Below, one piece after another: positions 1-9,070 of a DNA stretch of 64,000 nt. Every line of letters starts with the position of its first letter. Within the stretch, counting starts at the first letter, position 1. The notes under the pieces were generated by a model. It worked only from the letters and a program-made list of their open reading frames with translations. It made no database searches and had not been told where the DNA came from. The DNA comes from Paenibacillus phyllosphaerae (GTDB taxonomy: Bacteria; Bacillota; Bacilli; Paenibacillales; Paenibacillaceae): NCBI RefSeq assembly GCF_014192105.1, contig NZ_JACHXK010000021.1:1-64000 (forward strand), given 5' to 3'. Made by a program: the position numbers and the translations under genes.

Positions 1-47
1 GCGTGAGCCTTCCTAAACCACCTCAAAAACAACTCGAGAAAGCAAAA

Positions 48-83
48 GAGAAACCCGACGTTTGAAAAAACGTGGGGTTTCTC
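48..83 (-). terminator. Hairpin, probable terminator of the tetR gene
   Basis: A 16-bp nearly perfect inverted repeat (one mismatch) with a GAAA loop. On the minus strand it is followed by TTTTGC, and it lies about 95 bases beyond the stop codon of the minus-strand TetR gene. It may also act on plus-strand transcription entering the window. Confidence 0.5.
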
Positions 84-92
84 TACAATCTG

Positions 93-124
93 AAGCCATT
101 CCTGGCAGAAGGAATGGCTTTTCG
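93..124 (+). terminator. Rho-independent terminator for a gene upstream of the window
   Basis: The stem AAGCCATTCC / GGAATGGCTT is perfect over 10 bp, with an 8-base loop, and is followed by TTTTCG on the plus strand. It would end a plus-strand transcript that starts before the window. Confidence 0.6.
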
Positions 125-177
125 TTGTGCACGCCTCATCTTGATGTGGTAAGTTCAGACGCTCTTGCTCAGGAAGC

Positions 178-735
178 CTATAGGCTTCTCTCTAATAAAG
201 CCCCGACTTGCTTGGCCATATCTTGCGGCGAATGCGGCATTCCGTTGCGAATCCACCACTCGATGACCCCTACATAAGCCGTTCCGGCGTATTGCAGAAT
301 CACCTCATCGCTCAGGCCGGCATTCTTGCCGCTTTCCCGGTCAATCTCGCCTTCGAAGCCTTCCATGAAGTTTGCGAGGAGGCGAGTGCGGAACGAAGAG
401 GGGGCTCCTTTCGCGTCTTTGCTTGCCAACATGGTCGAGAAGAAGAGATAGTTCTTCTCGAAATACTCGAAATAAGGCACTAAGGCATCGACCCAATCCA
501 TCTCGCATGCCCACTTGTTCATTTCCTCGATTTCATCGAAGTGAGTCTCGATGAGCTTGTCCAATAAATCATATTTGTCCTGATAATGAAGATAGATGGT
601 ACCGCGGTTAATGTTCGCGCGATCGGCAATATCCTGAATGGTGATGTTATCGAAGCTTTTTTCGGTCATCAGCTCAATGACCGCTTTTCTCATCGCTTCT
701 TGCGTCTTAAGTATTCTCCGGTCTATTTTGGACAT
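178..735 (-). CDS. TetR/AcrR-family transcriptional regulator
   Basis: A 185-residue DNA-binding repressor of the TetR type. The N-terminal helix-turn-helix is clear: residues about 15-60 read through DNITIQDIADRANINRGTIY, the usual TetR recognition region, and the rest is an all-helical ligand/dimer domain with no recognisable ligand signature. The start at 735 (MSKIDRRIL) is preferred over an in-frame ATG 30 codons upstream because AGGTGG sits about 10 bases before it and the family usually starts just before the helix-turn-helix. The gene is divergent from the zinc alcohol dehydrogenase at 961, so control of that gene and of itself is the natural inference. The inducer is unknown. Confidence 0.85.
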   Translation of the reverse strand: MSKIDRRILKTQEAMRKAVIELMTEKSFDNITIQDIADRANINRGTIYLHYQDKYDLLDKLIETHFDEIEEMNKWACEMDWVDALVPYFEYFEKNYLFFSTMLASKDAKGAPSSFRTRLLANFMEGFEGEIDRESGKNAGLSDEVILQYAGTAYVGVIEWWIRNGMPHSPQDMAKQVGALLERSL

Positions 736-843
736 CGGATTATGCCACCTGGCTCTCTGAAGGAAGTTAATGAACATTATTGGCGTCGGTGTTGAGATAT
801 CAACAATCCGCGATTTATTAACCATTGCTTGTGCATGGCTAAC

Positions 844-936
844 TTAATAATATTAGACATGAGTTGAATAAACAATCGGTTTTGGTTATCCGCTCCATGT
901 TGCTTTATTTTACCGCAACTCGTCTAATAACGTTAA
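844..936. promoter_or_regulatory. Divergent control region with a pair of inverted 15-mers
   Basis: Between the tetR and adh genes, TTAATAATATTAGAC (844-858) and GTCTAATAACGTTAA (922-936) are reverse-complement relatives, 12 of 15 positions matching. One lies near each gene. They are candidate operators for the neighbouring TetR protein. This is read from the sequence only; no family consensus is claimed. Confidence 0.4.
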
Positions 937-960
937 TTCATGATTCCAGGAGGATAAACG

Positions 961-2010
961 ATGATAACTGCTAATGCACGTGCCGTACACAGTCAAGAAG
1001 GTTCGTTCCAGCTGACCGCGATCGAACGCAGGGATCTGCAGCCGCATGACGTGCTCATAGAGATTAAATTCGCCGGTATTTGCCACTCGGACATCCACTC
1101 CGCACGCGGCGAATGGGGACCGGTCCAATATCCGTTCGTCCCTGGACACGAGATCGCCGGCATCGTCAGCCGGGTCGGTTCGGAAGTGACCAAGTATGCC
1201 GTCGGCGACCGGGTAGGGGTTGGCTGCATGGTGGATTCGTGCGGGAAGTGCGTGCACTGCCATGATGGCGAAGAACAATACTGCCTCGAGGGAATGACGG
1301 GGACCTATGGTTCTGTCGACCGGTACGGGCAGTATACCCAAGGCGGCTATGCCACCCATATCGTCGTAACGGAAGATTTTGTGGTCCGCATTCCCGACGG
1401 CTTGGCGCTGGACGTTGCCGCTCCGCTCTTGTGCGCCGGCATCACGACTTACTCGCCGCTGCGCCATTGGGGCGCCGCACCCGGCAAGAAGATTGCCGTT
1501 GTCGGACTTGGCGGGCTTGGACATATGGCGGTGAAGCTTGCTCATGCCATGGGGGCAGAGGTGACGGTATTATCGCAATCGTTGAAGAAAAAAGAAGACG
1601 GGCTGCAGCTTGGCGCGGATCATTACTATGCGACGAGCGATCCCGAGACGTTCAAGACGCTGGCCGGTTCCTTCGACCTCATCGTGAATACGGTGAGCGC
1701 GAAGATCGATATTAACGACTACCTATCGCTTCTGGCAGTAGACGGTACGTTGGTCAACGTCGGCGCGCCATCGGAGCCGCTGCCGGTACACGTATTCTCG
1801 CTGATCCCGCATCGCCGCTCGTTCGCCGGTTCGTCCATTGGCGGCATCCGCGAAACGCAAGAGATGCTGGACTTCTGCGCGGAACATAACATCGCGCCGG
1901 AGATCGAGGTCATCTCCGCTAACCAGATCGATAACGCTTGGGAACGCGTACTGGCGTCCGACGTCCGGTATCGTTTCGTCATCGATATCAGCACGATGGA
2001 TAAGGAATAA
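961..2010 (+). CDS. Zinc-dependent alcohol dehydrogenase (CAD/YahK-like)
   Basis: A 349-residue medium-chain dehydrogenase that should interconvert an alcohol and an aldehyde with NAD(P)H in the cytoplasm. Catalytic zinc ligands are visible: C41 and H42 in GICHSDIHS, and H63-E64 in GHEIAG. The structural zinc site is C94, C97, C100 and C108. The nucleotide fold shows [13 protein letters not shown] near residue 180. Length and motif order match the cinnamyl-alcohol-dehydrogenase-like class (YahK, AdhA). A strong AGGAGG lies 8 bases before the ATG. It is divergent from a TetR gene and followed by its own terminator, so it is probably a monocistronic, TetR-controlled detoxification gene. The substrate cannot be told from sequence. 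Confidence 0.9.
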   Translation: MITANARAVHSQEGSFQLTAIERRDLQPHDVLIEIKFAGICHSDIHSARGEWGPVQYPFVPGHEIAGIVSRVGSEVTKYAVGDRVGVGCMVDSCGKCVHCHDGEEQYCLEGMTGTYGSVDRYGQYTQGGYATHIVVTEDFVVRIPDGLALDVAAPLLCAGITTYSPLRHWGAAPGKKIAVVGLGGLGHMAVKLAHAMGAEVTVLSQSLKKKEDGLQLGADHYYATSDPETFKTLAGSFDLIVNTVSAKIDINDYLSLLAVDGTLVNVGAPSEPLPVHVFSLIPHRRSFAGSSIGGIRETQEMLDFCAEHNIAPEIEVISANQIDNAWERVLASDVRYRFVIDISTMDKE

Positions 2011-2035
2011 CATTGCATCGTTTCAACATACGGGG

Positions 2036-2062
2036 GCACGCCGATTATGGCGTGCTTCTTTC
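2036..2062 (+). terminator. Terminator after the alcohol dehydrogenase
   Basis: The stem GCACGCC / GGCGTGC is followed by TTCTTTC. It starts 26 bases after the stop codon. Confidence 0.6.
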
Positions 2063-2211
2063 GTTATCCGTACGTCGCAGACGGGAACTCAAGGGAGCCG
2101 AAGGTATCTCCAACCGACAAAATAAGTGCCTGTCCGCTGTATAATCCGACAAACAAATAGAAGGGGACGGTCTATAATTTGAATGACCGTTTTTATTTTG
2201 TTCCCTTCCGT

Positions 2212-2225
2212 TGGAAGCGCTTAAT
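2212..2225. promoter_or_regulatory. Weak cre-like site upstream of dgoD
   Basis: TGGAAGCGCTTAAT has the AAGCGCTT core of catabolite-response elements but matches only about 11 of 14 consensus positions. It lies 72 bases before the dgoD start. The rest of the 286-base gap holds the adh terminator and no other clear signal. Confidence 0.3.
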
Positions 2226-2296
2226 CGCTTAATCGTAATCGACAGAGGGATTCTCTGCATGCTTAATCCTACAGAAAAGGTGAAGGTGACTTGACG

Positions 2297-3445
2297 ATGA
2301 AAATTACGGGCTATGAGACATTTATCGTACCGCCGCGCTGGCTGTTCTTGAAGATTGAGACGGATGAGGGAATCGTGGGTTGGGGAGAGCCTGTCGTCGA
2401 GGGCAAAGCCCATACCGTTCAGGCCGCCGTAGACGAGCTCATGGACGCGCTGATCGGCCGCAATCCGCTGCGCATCGAGGACCATTGGCAGGTCATGTAC
2501 CGAGGCGGATTTTACCGTGGCGGGGCGATCCTGATGAGCGCGATAGCCGGCATCGACCAGGCGTTGTGGGACATTAAGGGCAAATATTACAATGCGCCGG
2601 TCTACGAATTGCTCGGCGGGGCATGCCGGGATTCGATCCGCGTCTATTCCTGGATCGGCGGGGACAGGCCGTCCGACGTGGGCCTGGCAGCGCTCGAGAA
2701 GAAGCAGGCCGGATTTACCGCCGTGAAGATGAATGCGACGGAGGAGCTGCAATTCATCGATTCCTACGAGAAGATCGATCGTGTTGTCGAGCGGGTAGCC
2801 GCGATCCGCGAGTCGGCGGGGCCGCATTTCGGCATAGGCGTCGATTTTCATGGCCGCGTGCATAAGCCGATGGCGAAGGCGTTAGCGAAGGCATTGGATC
2901 CGTACCGGCTGATGTTCATCGAAGAACCGGTCCTGCCGGAACATAACGAGGCGCTGAGGGATATCGTCGCGCATACGAGCACGCCGATTGCCACCGGAGA
3001 GCGGATGTTCTCGCGATGGGATTTCAAGTCGCTGCTGCAGAGCGGTTACGTGGATATTATTCAGCCGGATCTGTCCCATGCCGGAGGCATTACGGAGTGC
3101 AAAAAAATATTCGCCATGGCCGAGGCCTACGATGTCGCCGTCGCTCCGCATTGCCCGCTCGGTCCGATTGCGCTCGCCGCTTGTCTGCAGGTCGACGCAA
3201 CCGCCCATAATGCGGTGATCCAGGAGCAGAGCCTGGGCATTCATTATAATGAGGGCAACGATCTGCTCGATTATTTGACCGATCCGGCGGTATTTGCCTA
3301 CCAGGACGGCCATGTCCGTATTCCTGATGGACCGGGACTCGGAATCTCCGTGGATGAGGAAGTGGTCCGCAAGATGGCGCAGACGGGTCACCGGTGGCGT
3401 AATCCGCTGTGGAGACATCAGGACGGTACGGTGGCGGAATGGTGA
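2297..3445 (+). CDS. dgoD: D-galactonate dehydratase
   Basis: A 382-residue enolase-superfamily enzyme converting D-galactonate to 2-keto-3-deoxygalactonate in the cytoplasm. The sequence follows E. coli DgoD along its whole length: [14 protein letters not shown] at the start, [20 protein letters not shown], the metal/acid-base region VDFHGR, the metal ligands in EEPV and [17 protein letters not shown], and the C-terminus [16 protein letters not shown]. The ATG at 2297 is preferred over the in-frame TTG at 2291 because AGGTGA lies 8 bases before it and E. coli DgoD also begins MKIT. It stands alone, with a terminator after it. The kinase and aldolase that normally follow this step are absent from the window. 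Confidence 0.95.
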   Translation: MKITGYETFIVPPRWLFLKIETDEGIVGWGEPVVEGKAHTVQAAVDELMDALIGRNPLRIEDHWQVMYRGGFYRGGAILMSAIAGIDQALWDIKGKYYNAPVYELLGGACRDSIRVYSWIGGDRPSDVGLAALEKKQAGFTAVKMNATEELQFIDSYEKIDRVVERVAAIRESAGPHFGIGVDFHGRVHKPMAKALAKALDPYRLMFIEEPVLPEHNEALRDIVAHTSTPIATGERMFSRWDFKSLLQSGYVDIIQPDLSHAGGITECKKIFAMAEAYDVAVAPHCPLGPIALAACLQVDATAHNAVIQEQSLGIHYNEGNDLLDYLTDPAVFAYQDGHVRIPDGPGLGISVDEEVVRKMAQTGHRWRNPLWRHQDGTVAEW

Positions 3446-3492
3446 ACACGACTTCGCTTCATCGTACCTAAGCAGAAGAAACGAAAAGCAAA

Positions 3493-3520
3493 GCCGCTCC
3501 TTATTGGGGCGGTTTTTTCC
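3493..3520 (+). terminator. Terminator after dgoD
   Basis: The stem GCCGCTCC / GGGGCGGT has a short loop and is followed by TTTTTTCC. Confidence 0.75.
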
Positions 3521-3576
3521 TATTCTTGCTGCCCAATCCGCCGTCATTAATTGTCAGCTAACAAGCCATCCGGGCC

Positions 3577-3645
3577 AACATTAAGAAATGACAACGCTTT
3601 CTTAAGAATGTTGTCTTTCGGCCCGCATGCCGCTGATCCTATAAT
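3577..3645 (+). promoter_or_regulatory. Promoter region of the lpl-type sugar operon with cre-like operator
   Basis: AACATTAAGAAA (3577-3588) and TTTCTTAAGAATGTT (3598-3612) form an interrupted inverted repeat. Between and overlapping them, TGACAACGCTTTCT (3589-3602) reads on the minus strand as AGAAAGCGTTGTCA, 13 of 14 matches to the catabolite-response consensus TGWAANCGNTNWCA. TATAAT at 3640-3645 is a probable -10, 24 bases before the GTG start. No good -35 is seen, so an activator may be needed. Confidence 0.5.
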
Positions 3646-3668
3646 CAAGGTGAGAGGAGGAGGTCGAA

Positions 3669-4649
3669 GTGGAACTTGAATCAGCCGCAACTAAAACGCT
3701 TACATCAAGAGAGCGGACGTACGTGTGGAAGCGGTTTAAGAAGCAGTGGCCCCTGCACGTATTCGTGGGCTTGGGCATGGTATTTCTTCTGATTTTCTCC
3801 TATACGCCGATGTTCGGCATCATCATGGCGTTCAAGGATTATTCGATCGTAACGGGCATTAAGGGGATCTTCACGAGCGATTGGGTGGGACTGAGGTATT
3901 TCGAGGAATTTGTTAACGACTACCGCTTCGTGGAACTGGTCAGGAACACCTTGGTGCTCAGCTTTCTCAAAGTCATTTTCGCTTTTCCCGCGCCGATTCT
4001 GTTCGCCATTTTACTTAATGAAGTGAAGAATATGGCGTTCAAGCGGTTCGTGCAGACCGTCAGCTACCTGCCTCATTTTATTTCCTGGGTCGTCGTTGTC
4101 GGCATTGCGTTCTCCTTTTTGTCGACGGATATCGGTATCCTTAACAAATTGTTGGTGACAATCGGGCTTATCGATCAGCCATTGGATATTCTGACCGGCG
4201 CGAACTACTTCTGGGGATTGGCCGTCAGCAGCGCCATATGGAAGGAAATGGGCTGGTGGACGATCATATTCCTCGCCTCGATTGCGGGGATCAACCCTGC
4301 ATTGTACGAGGCCGCGCAGATCGATGGGGCGGGACGGTTATCGCGCATTCGCCATATCACGCTGCCGGGGATTAAAGGAACGATCGTCGTCGTGCTCATC
4401 TTGACGATCGGCAGTATCCTTGGCGGGGGATTGGTCGGGTCGAATTTCGAACAAGCCTACTTGCTCGGGAACGACATTAATAACTCTACCTCGGAGATCG
4501 TCCAGACGTATGCCTTCAAGGTAGGTCTGGCGGACGGGCGATTCTCTTATGCGGCCGCGATCGATCTGATTCAATCGGTCATCTCGGTGATCCTGATCTT
4601 CTCCAGCAATACCATTGCCAAACGCGTGTCGGGTTCGAGTCTATTCTAA
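3669..4649 (+). CDS. Sugar ABC transporter permease, LplB type
   Basis: A 326-residue inner-membrane permease of the CUT1 carbohydrate importer class. It has an N-terminal cytoplasmic stretch followed by six membrane segments, the first at about residues 32-55. The EAA coupling motif reads YEAAQIDGAGRLSRIRHITL near residue 215 and contacts the ATPase. The N-terminal segment WPLHVFVGLGMVFLLIFSYT and the region after it are typical of LplB/YtcP-partner permeases that work with YesM/YesN regulators. The start is GTG with GGAGGAGG just upstream. It is the first gene of an operon with the second permease, a lipoprotein, and probably the two-component pair and GH95. No ATPase gene is nearby. Confidence 0.92.
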   Translation: MELESAATKTLTSRERTYVWKRFKKQWPLHVFVGLGMVFLLIFSYTPMFGIIMAFKDYSIVTGIKGIFTSDWVGLRYFEEFVNDYRFVELVRNTLVLSFLKVIFAFPAPILFAILLNEVKNMAFKRFVQTVSYLPHFISWVVVVGIAFSFLSTDIGILNKLLVTIGLIDQPLDILTGANYFWGLAVSSAIWKEMGWWTIIFLASIAGINPALYEAAQIDGAGRLSRIRHITLPGIKGTIVVVLILTIGSILGGGLVGSNFEQAYLLGNDINNSTSEIVQTYAFKVGLADGRFSYAAAIDLIQSVISVILIFSSNTIAKRVSGSSLF

Positions 4650-4668
4650 GGGTCAGGAGGGCCGGCTT

Positions 4669-5547
4669 GTGGGGATAACTACGAAACAGAAGGACGGGCT
4701 GCTGGACGCCGCCATCTACGCCATCCTGTTCTGCATCATGATGGCAACGCTTTATCCTTTCTATTATGTATTGATGATCTCGTTCAACAAAGGGACCGAT
4801 TCGCTGCTCGGCGGGATTTACTTATGGCCTAGAACGTTTACGCTGGAGAATTATGCCACCTTCTTGTCGGACCCCCAATGGTTCAAGGCGTTGTTCGTTA
4901 CGGTGGCCCGCACGGGAGTGGGAACGTTCCTCGGCGTAATGTTCACCTGTCTGGTCGCTTATGGCCTGTCCCATCGCGATCTCCTGTTCAGCAAAGGATA
5001 CTTCACGATCATTATCTTCGCTACTTATTTCTCCGGAGGACTGATCCCGTATTACGTCGTCCTGCGTACGCTCGGTCTGCTGAATACGTTCGGCGTGTAC
5101 GTCATTCCGTCCATGCTGAGCACGTTCTTCCTGCTCATTGCCGTTTCTTTCTTCCGCGAGATTCCGCTAGAATTGAAGGAATCCGCGTTCATGGACGGGG
5201 CGAACGAATTCGTCATTTTCTATAAAATCATCATCCCGGTATCCATGCCTCTCATCGCGACCATGTCGCTATTCATGGGCGTGGGCCAGTGGAACGCTTG
5301 GCTCGATTCGGCCTACTTCGTGCAAGCGGACTCGCTTCGGACGCTGACCTTCCGCATGATGGAGATCATCAACAAGAGCAACATTCCGATCGAATCGGTC
5401 GGCGCGGCCGCAAGCGTGTCCGGCGTGACGAACTATTCGCTCCAGGTGACCTCGATGGTCGTGTCGATCGCTCCGATCGTCTGCGTGTATCCGTTTCTGC
5501 AGAAGTATTTCGTCAAGGGAATCATGCTTGGTTCCGTAAAAGGGTAA
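4669..5547 (+). CDS. Sugar ABC transporter permease, YtcP type
   Basis: A 292-residue partner permease, the MalG-side subunit, with six membrane segments and the EAA motif KESAFMDGANEFVIFYKIIIP near residue 180. The C-terminus VKGIMLGSVKG is the typical ending of YtcP-like proteins. The GTG at 4669 is chosen because GGAGG lies 8 bases before it; a longer reading starting at 4615 would overlap the previous gene by 35 bases and lacks a ribosome binding site. It lies 19 bases after the first permease. With that protein and the lipoprotein at 5615 it forms an oligosaccharide importer. Confidence 0.9.
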   Translation: MGITTKQKDGLLDAAIYAILFCIMMATLYPFYYVLMISFNKGTDSLLGGIYLWPRTFTLENYATFLSDPQWFKALFVTVARTGVGTFLGVMFTCLVAYGLSHRDLLFSKGYFTIIIFATYFSGGLIPYYVVLRTLGLLNTFGVYVIPSMLSTFFLLIAVSFFREIPLELKESAFMDGANEFVIFYKIIIPVSMPLIATMSLFMGVGQWNAWLDSAYFVQADSLRTLTFRMMEIINKSNIPIESVGAAASVSGVTNYSLQVTSMVVSIAPIVCVYPFLQKYFVKGIMLGSVKG

Positions 5548-5614
5548 CCGATCCGAATGAGGTATTAAGGCATCTGCTTTAATATAAACGAATTCACAAA
5601 CTGGAGGGGTAGCG

Positions 5615-7231
5615 TTGAACAAGAGCAGCTTTGGAAAGGGCTTCATCTTACCGCTTACCATCATGTCGGTCATGGCCTTGTCCGCATGCAGCGGAGCAAA
5701 CGGCGATTCTAACGCGAATTCAGACAGCGGCAACGCCGCGGCATCGTCGGAGAATACGGCAGCTGGCAATACGAATACGAGCACCGATACGGCGGCGACT
5801 TCTTCCGGCGATGCAGAGGAATTGACCTTGTTCATCAATCATAGCTGGTATCCGGTAAAGGATTTTACGGGCCCGATCGCCGACCGGATCACCGAGAAGA
5901 CCGGCGTGAAGTTGAAGGTGACGGTCGCGACGGACGATAAACAACTCCCGCTGATGATTGCCTCCGGCGATCTGCCGGATCTCATCTTCAGCGCTTCGGA
6001 TATCGACAGACTCTCGAACGCCAATATCTCGTATTCATGGAACGAATTAATCGAGAAATACGCGCCGGATTTCCAGATCGATGCGACCAGGATCGCGATC
6101 AATACGATGAAAGACGGTAATTTCTATACCATCCGCAACGCCTTCGCGACGGAAGAGGAATGGAAGGCGAATCAATACGCGCTGGGCAATGACGGCAATC
6201 CGGGCATCGCCGTGCGCGAAGACATCATGAACGAGCTGGGCAACCCGCCGATGAAGACGCTGGACGATTTCGTCAATATCCTGAACATGGTGAAGGAGAA
6301 GCATCCGGAGATGGTTCCGCTCATCATGGACAAGAACTGGATCGAACAATATTTCATGGGCCAATTCGGCATCGATACCGGTATCGGCAACTGGTACGAG
6401 AGCGAAGGGCAAGTGAATTATTGGCTCAAACATCCGAAGGCGCAGGAATTCTTCCTCTTCATGAACAGCCTATACCGTTACGGCTACATACTGGCGGAGA
6501 ACTTCGCGCATGCGAATGACCAGATTGACGACGAATATGCGGTCGGCGGCAAAGCCTTCGCGCACAGCCATACGGTCAGCGTCGCGGATCGGGACAATAT
6601 CTCGGCCAAGAAGAACGGGGCAGCTTATACGTTCAAAATGATTCCGTCCGCGCTTTCGGAGGAGAAGGTCCAGGTAAGCACCGGGATCGGCTGGTCGGGT
6701 ACCTTCATTACGAAGAAGAACAAAAATCCCGAGAAGTCGATCAAGCTGATGCAGTACCTTGCCAGCGACGAAGGCAAGAAGCTGACGATGTTCGGTATCG
6801 AGGGCGAGCATTGGACATGGAACGAAGAAGGATACCCAAATCTGAAGTATAGCACGGCGGACTCCGACTTCGTGAACGGCAATGGGATCAAGTGGTGGTT
6901 CCTGTACTCGGACGCGATCGTGGAAGGGCTGTGGGGCTACGTTCCCGGCACGCAGACGACGCAGGCGCTTATCGAGACCAAGGAAAAGACCGTGTACAAG
7001 CCGGAGATCGGCTTGATCCAAGTACAGGCGGATTCGGCCGAGAAGACGATCAAGACGAAGATCGACGAGATGGTCACGAACGAGAAGGTCAAAATCTACC
7101 TCGCGAAATCCGAGGACGAGGCGGCGAAGCTCTTCGAGAACATGTTGAAAACGGCCGATAAGATCGGGCTTGCAAAACTGGACGATTGGGCGAATAAAAC
7201 GTACGCCGAGAAGAAGGCGTTGTTTAAGTAA
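5615..7231 (+). CDS. Extracellular sugar-binding lipoprotein, LplA type
   Basis: A 538-residue substrate-binding lipoprotein for the importer encoded just upstream. The N-terminus has a positively charged start, a hydrophobic core and the lipobox LSAC at about residues 22-25, so Cys25 would be lipidated. A low-complexity Asn/Ser/Thr/Ala linker of some 40 residues follows, then a large family-1-like binding fold. Length over 500 residues is usual for LplA/YtcQ proteins that pair with LplB/YtcP permeases. The start is TTG at 5615, with GGAGGGG 5-6 bases before it. The ligand is unknown; the downstream GH95 gene suggests a fucosylated or related oligosaccharide, which is inference. Confidence 0.9.
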   Translation: MNKSSFGKGFILPLTIMSVMALSACSGANGDSNANSDSGNAAASSENTAAGNTNTSTDTAATSSGDAEELTLFINHSWYPVKDFTGPIADRITEKTGVKLKVTVATDDKQLPLMIASGDLPDLIFSASDIDRLSNANISYSWNELIEKYAPDFQIDATRIAINTMKDGNFYTIRNAFATEEEWKANQYALGNDGNPGIAVREDIMNELGNPPMKTLDDFVNILNMVKEKHPEMVPLIMDKNWIEQYFMGQFGIDTGIGNWYESEGQVNYWLKHPKAQEFFLFMNSLYRYGYILAENFAHANDQIDDEYAVGGKAFAHSHTVSVADRDNISAKKNGAAYTFKMIPSALSEEKVQVSTGIGWSGTFITKKNKNPEKSIKLMQYLASDEGKKLTMFGIEGEHWTWNEEGYPNLKYSTADSDFVNGNGIKWWFLYSDAIVEGLWGYVPGTQTTQALIETKEKTVYKPEIGLIQVQADSAEKTIKTKIDEMVTNEKVKIYLAKSEDEAAKLFENMLKTADKIGLAKLDDWANKTYAEKKALFK

Positions 7232-7242
7232 TTATAGGTTGT

Positions 7243-7274
7243 CGGTAGGGGCTGTGAGGCCTCTACCGTTTTTT
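7243..7274 (+). terminator. Terminator or attenuator between lipoprotein and sensor-kinase genes
   Basis: The stem CGGTAGGGGC / GCCTCTACCG (one G-T pair) is followed by TTTTTTACC. It probably lowers expression of the regulator genes relative to the transporter. Confidence 0.7.
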
Positions 7275-7333
7275 ACCTGCACATGGTACCCTGATCTTGA
7301 TGTTGTCTTGTCTCATCGTAAAGGAGCGGTACC

Positions 7334-9070
7334 ATGAGCATCGTCAGGAAGATCGTCTTAGGCTACGTCATCATTATCTTCATCCCGGTCATCTCCTTCG
7401 GCGTTTACTTCTACGAGCAGATCAGCGGCAGCTTCGCGAACCAATTCGTGAAGGACCGCCAGAACCTGCTCGAGCAAGCGTATTCGAACATGAGAGCCGA
7501 TCTGACCCGGATCGAGTCGATCTACAGGCTGCTGCAGTATAATCCGTATATAACCGACTATCTCGAAGGCATTTATGAAAGCGATTCCGAGAACGTGTAT
7601 AACTATCTGAGATACATCGATCCGCTGTTTAATCAATCCATGTTCAGCAATCCGGAAATCGAGTCCATCTTGATCTATAAGCAGAAGGAAGAAGTCTTCC
7701 CGATTACGGCCAAATTCCTCGATCGCGCCAAGCTTGCGCCTGAATATGAACCGGTCGTTCAGGCGATTAAACCCGGCAAGGGGACTTGGATTCATGAGAT
7801 GAATGAAGATGATGAAAATTCCTTTGTCTTCTTTCAATATCTGTACGACCGGCAAATCATGGAGAAAATCGGGCTGCTCGAAATCCGGATCAACGACGAT
7901 ATGTTGGAAGGCATGTACAAAGCCGCCGGCGTGGACGTGAATGGGAGCGCATTGCTGCTGTCAAGCGAAGGCCGATTGCTGCCCTCGAATACCGCAAGCT
8001 CCGTAGACCCGGAATTGCTGGACATGATCGCCGCAAGCGGCAGCGAGGACTACTTCATCGCGAACAAATCCATCGTGAACCAGCAGTACATTCAAGAGCT
8101 TGGCGTTCGATTGGCGATCGTCAGCCAGCTAGGTGATTTTTTCCAGACCTCCAGGCAGCAGGTAATCTTTATCGTTATGGTGATCGCGGCTCTGCTCGTC
8201 TTGCTGTCGGTGATTTACTATTACCTGGCTTCCTCGATCGTCAAGCGAATCCTTAGACTCGCCAGACATATGCGGAAGATCAACGACGATAATCTGCGGC
8301 TCATCCTCCATAAGCAGAACGACCAAGACGAGATCGGGTTCCTATTCACCTCGTATAATGCGATGATCGGTCGGATCGATGAATTGATCAATAACGTCCA
8401 CCGCGCCGAGCTTCGGAATAAGGAAGCCGCCTACAAGGTGCTGCAAGCGCAGATCAAGCCTCATTTCTTGTACAATACGCTCGAGACGATCCGCATGATG
8501 GCGGAGGCGAACGATGACAAGGAAGTGGCGGACATCTCCTACGCGTTCGGACGCCTGATGAGGTACAGCCTGTCCTCCGAGCACGATCACACGCTGCTGA
8601 GCATGGAGATCGAGACGGCGAAGCTGTTCCTGGATATCCATCAAACAAGGCTGGGCGGAAGAATGGACTATAACCTGCGCGTCGATATTCAGTCAGAAGC
8701 CATTCCTTGTCCGAGGTTTATCCTGCAGCCGTTGGTCGAGAATATTATCCTTCACGGCATGTCGGGCCTGCTCCGTCCGGTCAGCATCGGCATCGCTGCG
8801 GAGGAGGTCCAAGGCTTCGTACGCATTGCCATTTCCGACAATGGCGCGGGCATTCCGGAGGAGAAACTTCAACAGATCCGGGAGCTGCTGAACAGCGACA
8901 ATCCGGCAGCGGGTACGCTCTCCGGGGAAAGCAGCATGGGATTATACAATGTCAGCGAGCGGATCAAAGCTTTCTATGGCCGGGAGTCGCATCTTCAGAT
9001 CGACAGCGAGCACGGTCTAGGCACGACGTTAACCTTAAACCTGATGACAAAGGCGGTAGCGCACGCATGA
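7334..9070 (+). CDS. YesM-type sensor histidine kinase
   Basis: A 578-residue membrane sensor of the LytS/YesM class. Membrane segment 1 is at about residues 8-28, an extracytoplasmic sensing region runs to about 270, segment 2 is at about 276-297, and a HAMP linker follows. The phospho-acceptor is H377 in IKPHFLYNTLETIR. The ATPase domain shows the N-box QPLVENIILHG and the G-box DNGAGIP and SSMGLYN. The start has AAGGAG 8 bases upstream. Its stop overlaps the response-regulator start (ATGA). Such pairs usually sense extracellular sugar through the adjacent binding protein and activate the adjacent importer, so this one most likely controls the operon at 3669. Confidence 0.93.
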   Translation: MSIVRKIVLGYVIIIFIPVISFGVYFYEQISGSFANQFVKDRQNLLEQAYSNMRADLTRIESIYRLLQYNPYITDYLEGIYESDSENVYNYLRYIDPLFNQSMFSNPEIESILIYKQKEEVFPITAKFLDRAKLAPEYEPVVQAIKPGKGTWIHEMNEDDENSFVFFQYLYDRQIMEKIGLLEIRINDDMLEGMYKAAGVDVNGSALLLSSEGRLLPSNTASSVDPELLDMIAASGSEDYFIANKSIVNQQYIQELGVRLAIVSQLGDFFQTSRQQVIFIVMVIAALLVLLSVIYYYLASSIVKRILRLARHMRKINDDNLRLILHKQNDQDEIGFLFTSYNAMIGRIDELINNVHRAELRNKEAAYKVLQAQIKPHFLYNTLETIRMMAEANDDKEVADISYAFGRLMRYSLSSEHDHTLLSMEIETAKLFLDIHQTRLGGRMDYNLRVDIQSEAIPCPRFILQPLVENIILHGMSGLLRPVSIGIAAEEVQGFVRIAISDNGAGIPEEKLQQIRELLNSDNPAAGTLSGESSMGLYNVSERIKAFYGRESHLQIDSEHGLGTTLTLNLMTKAVAHA

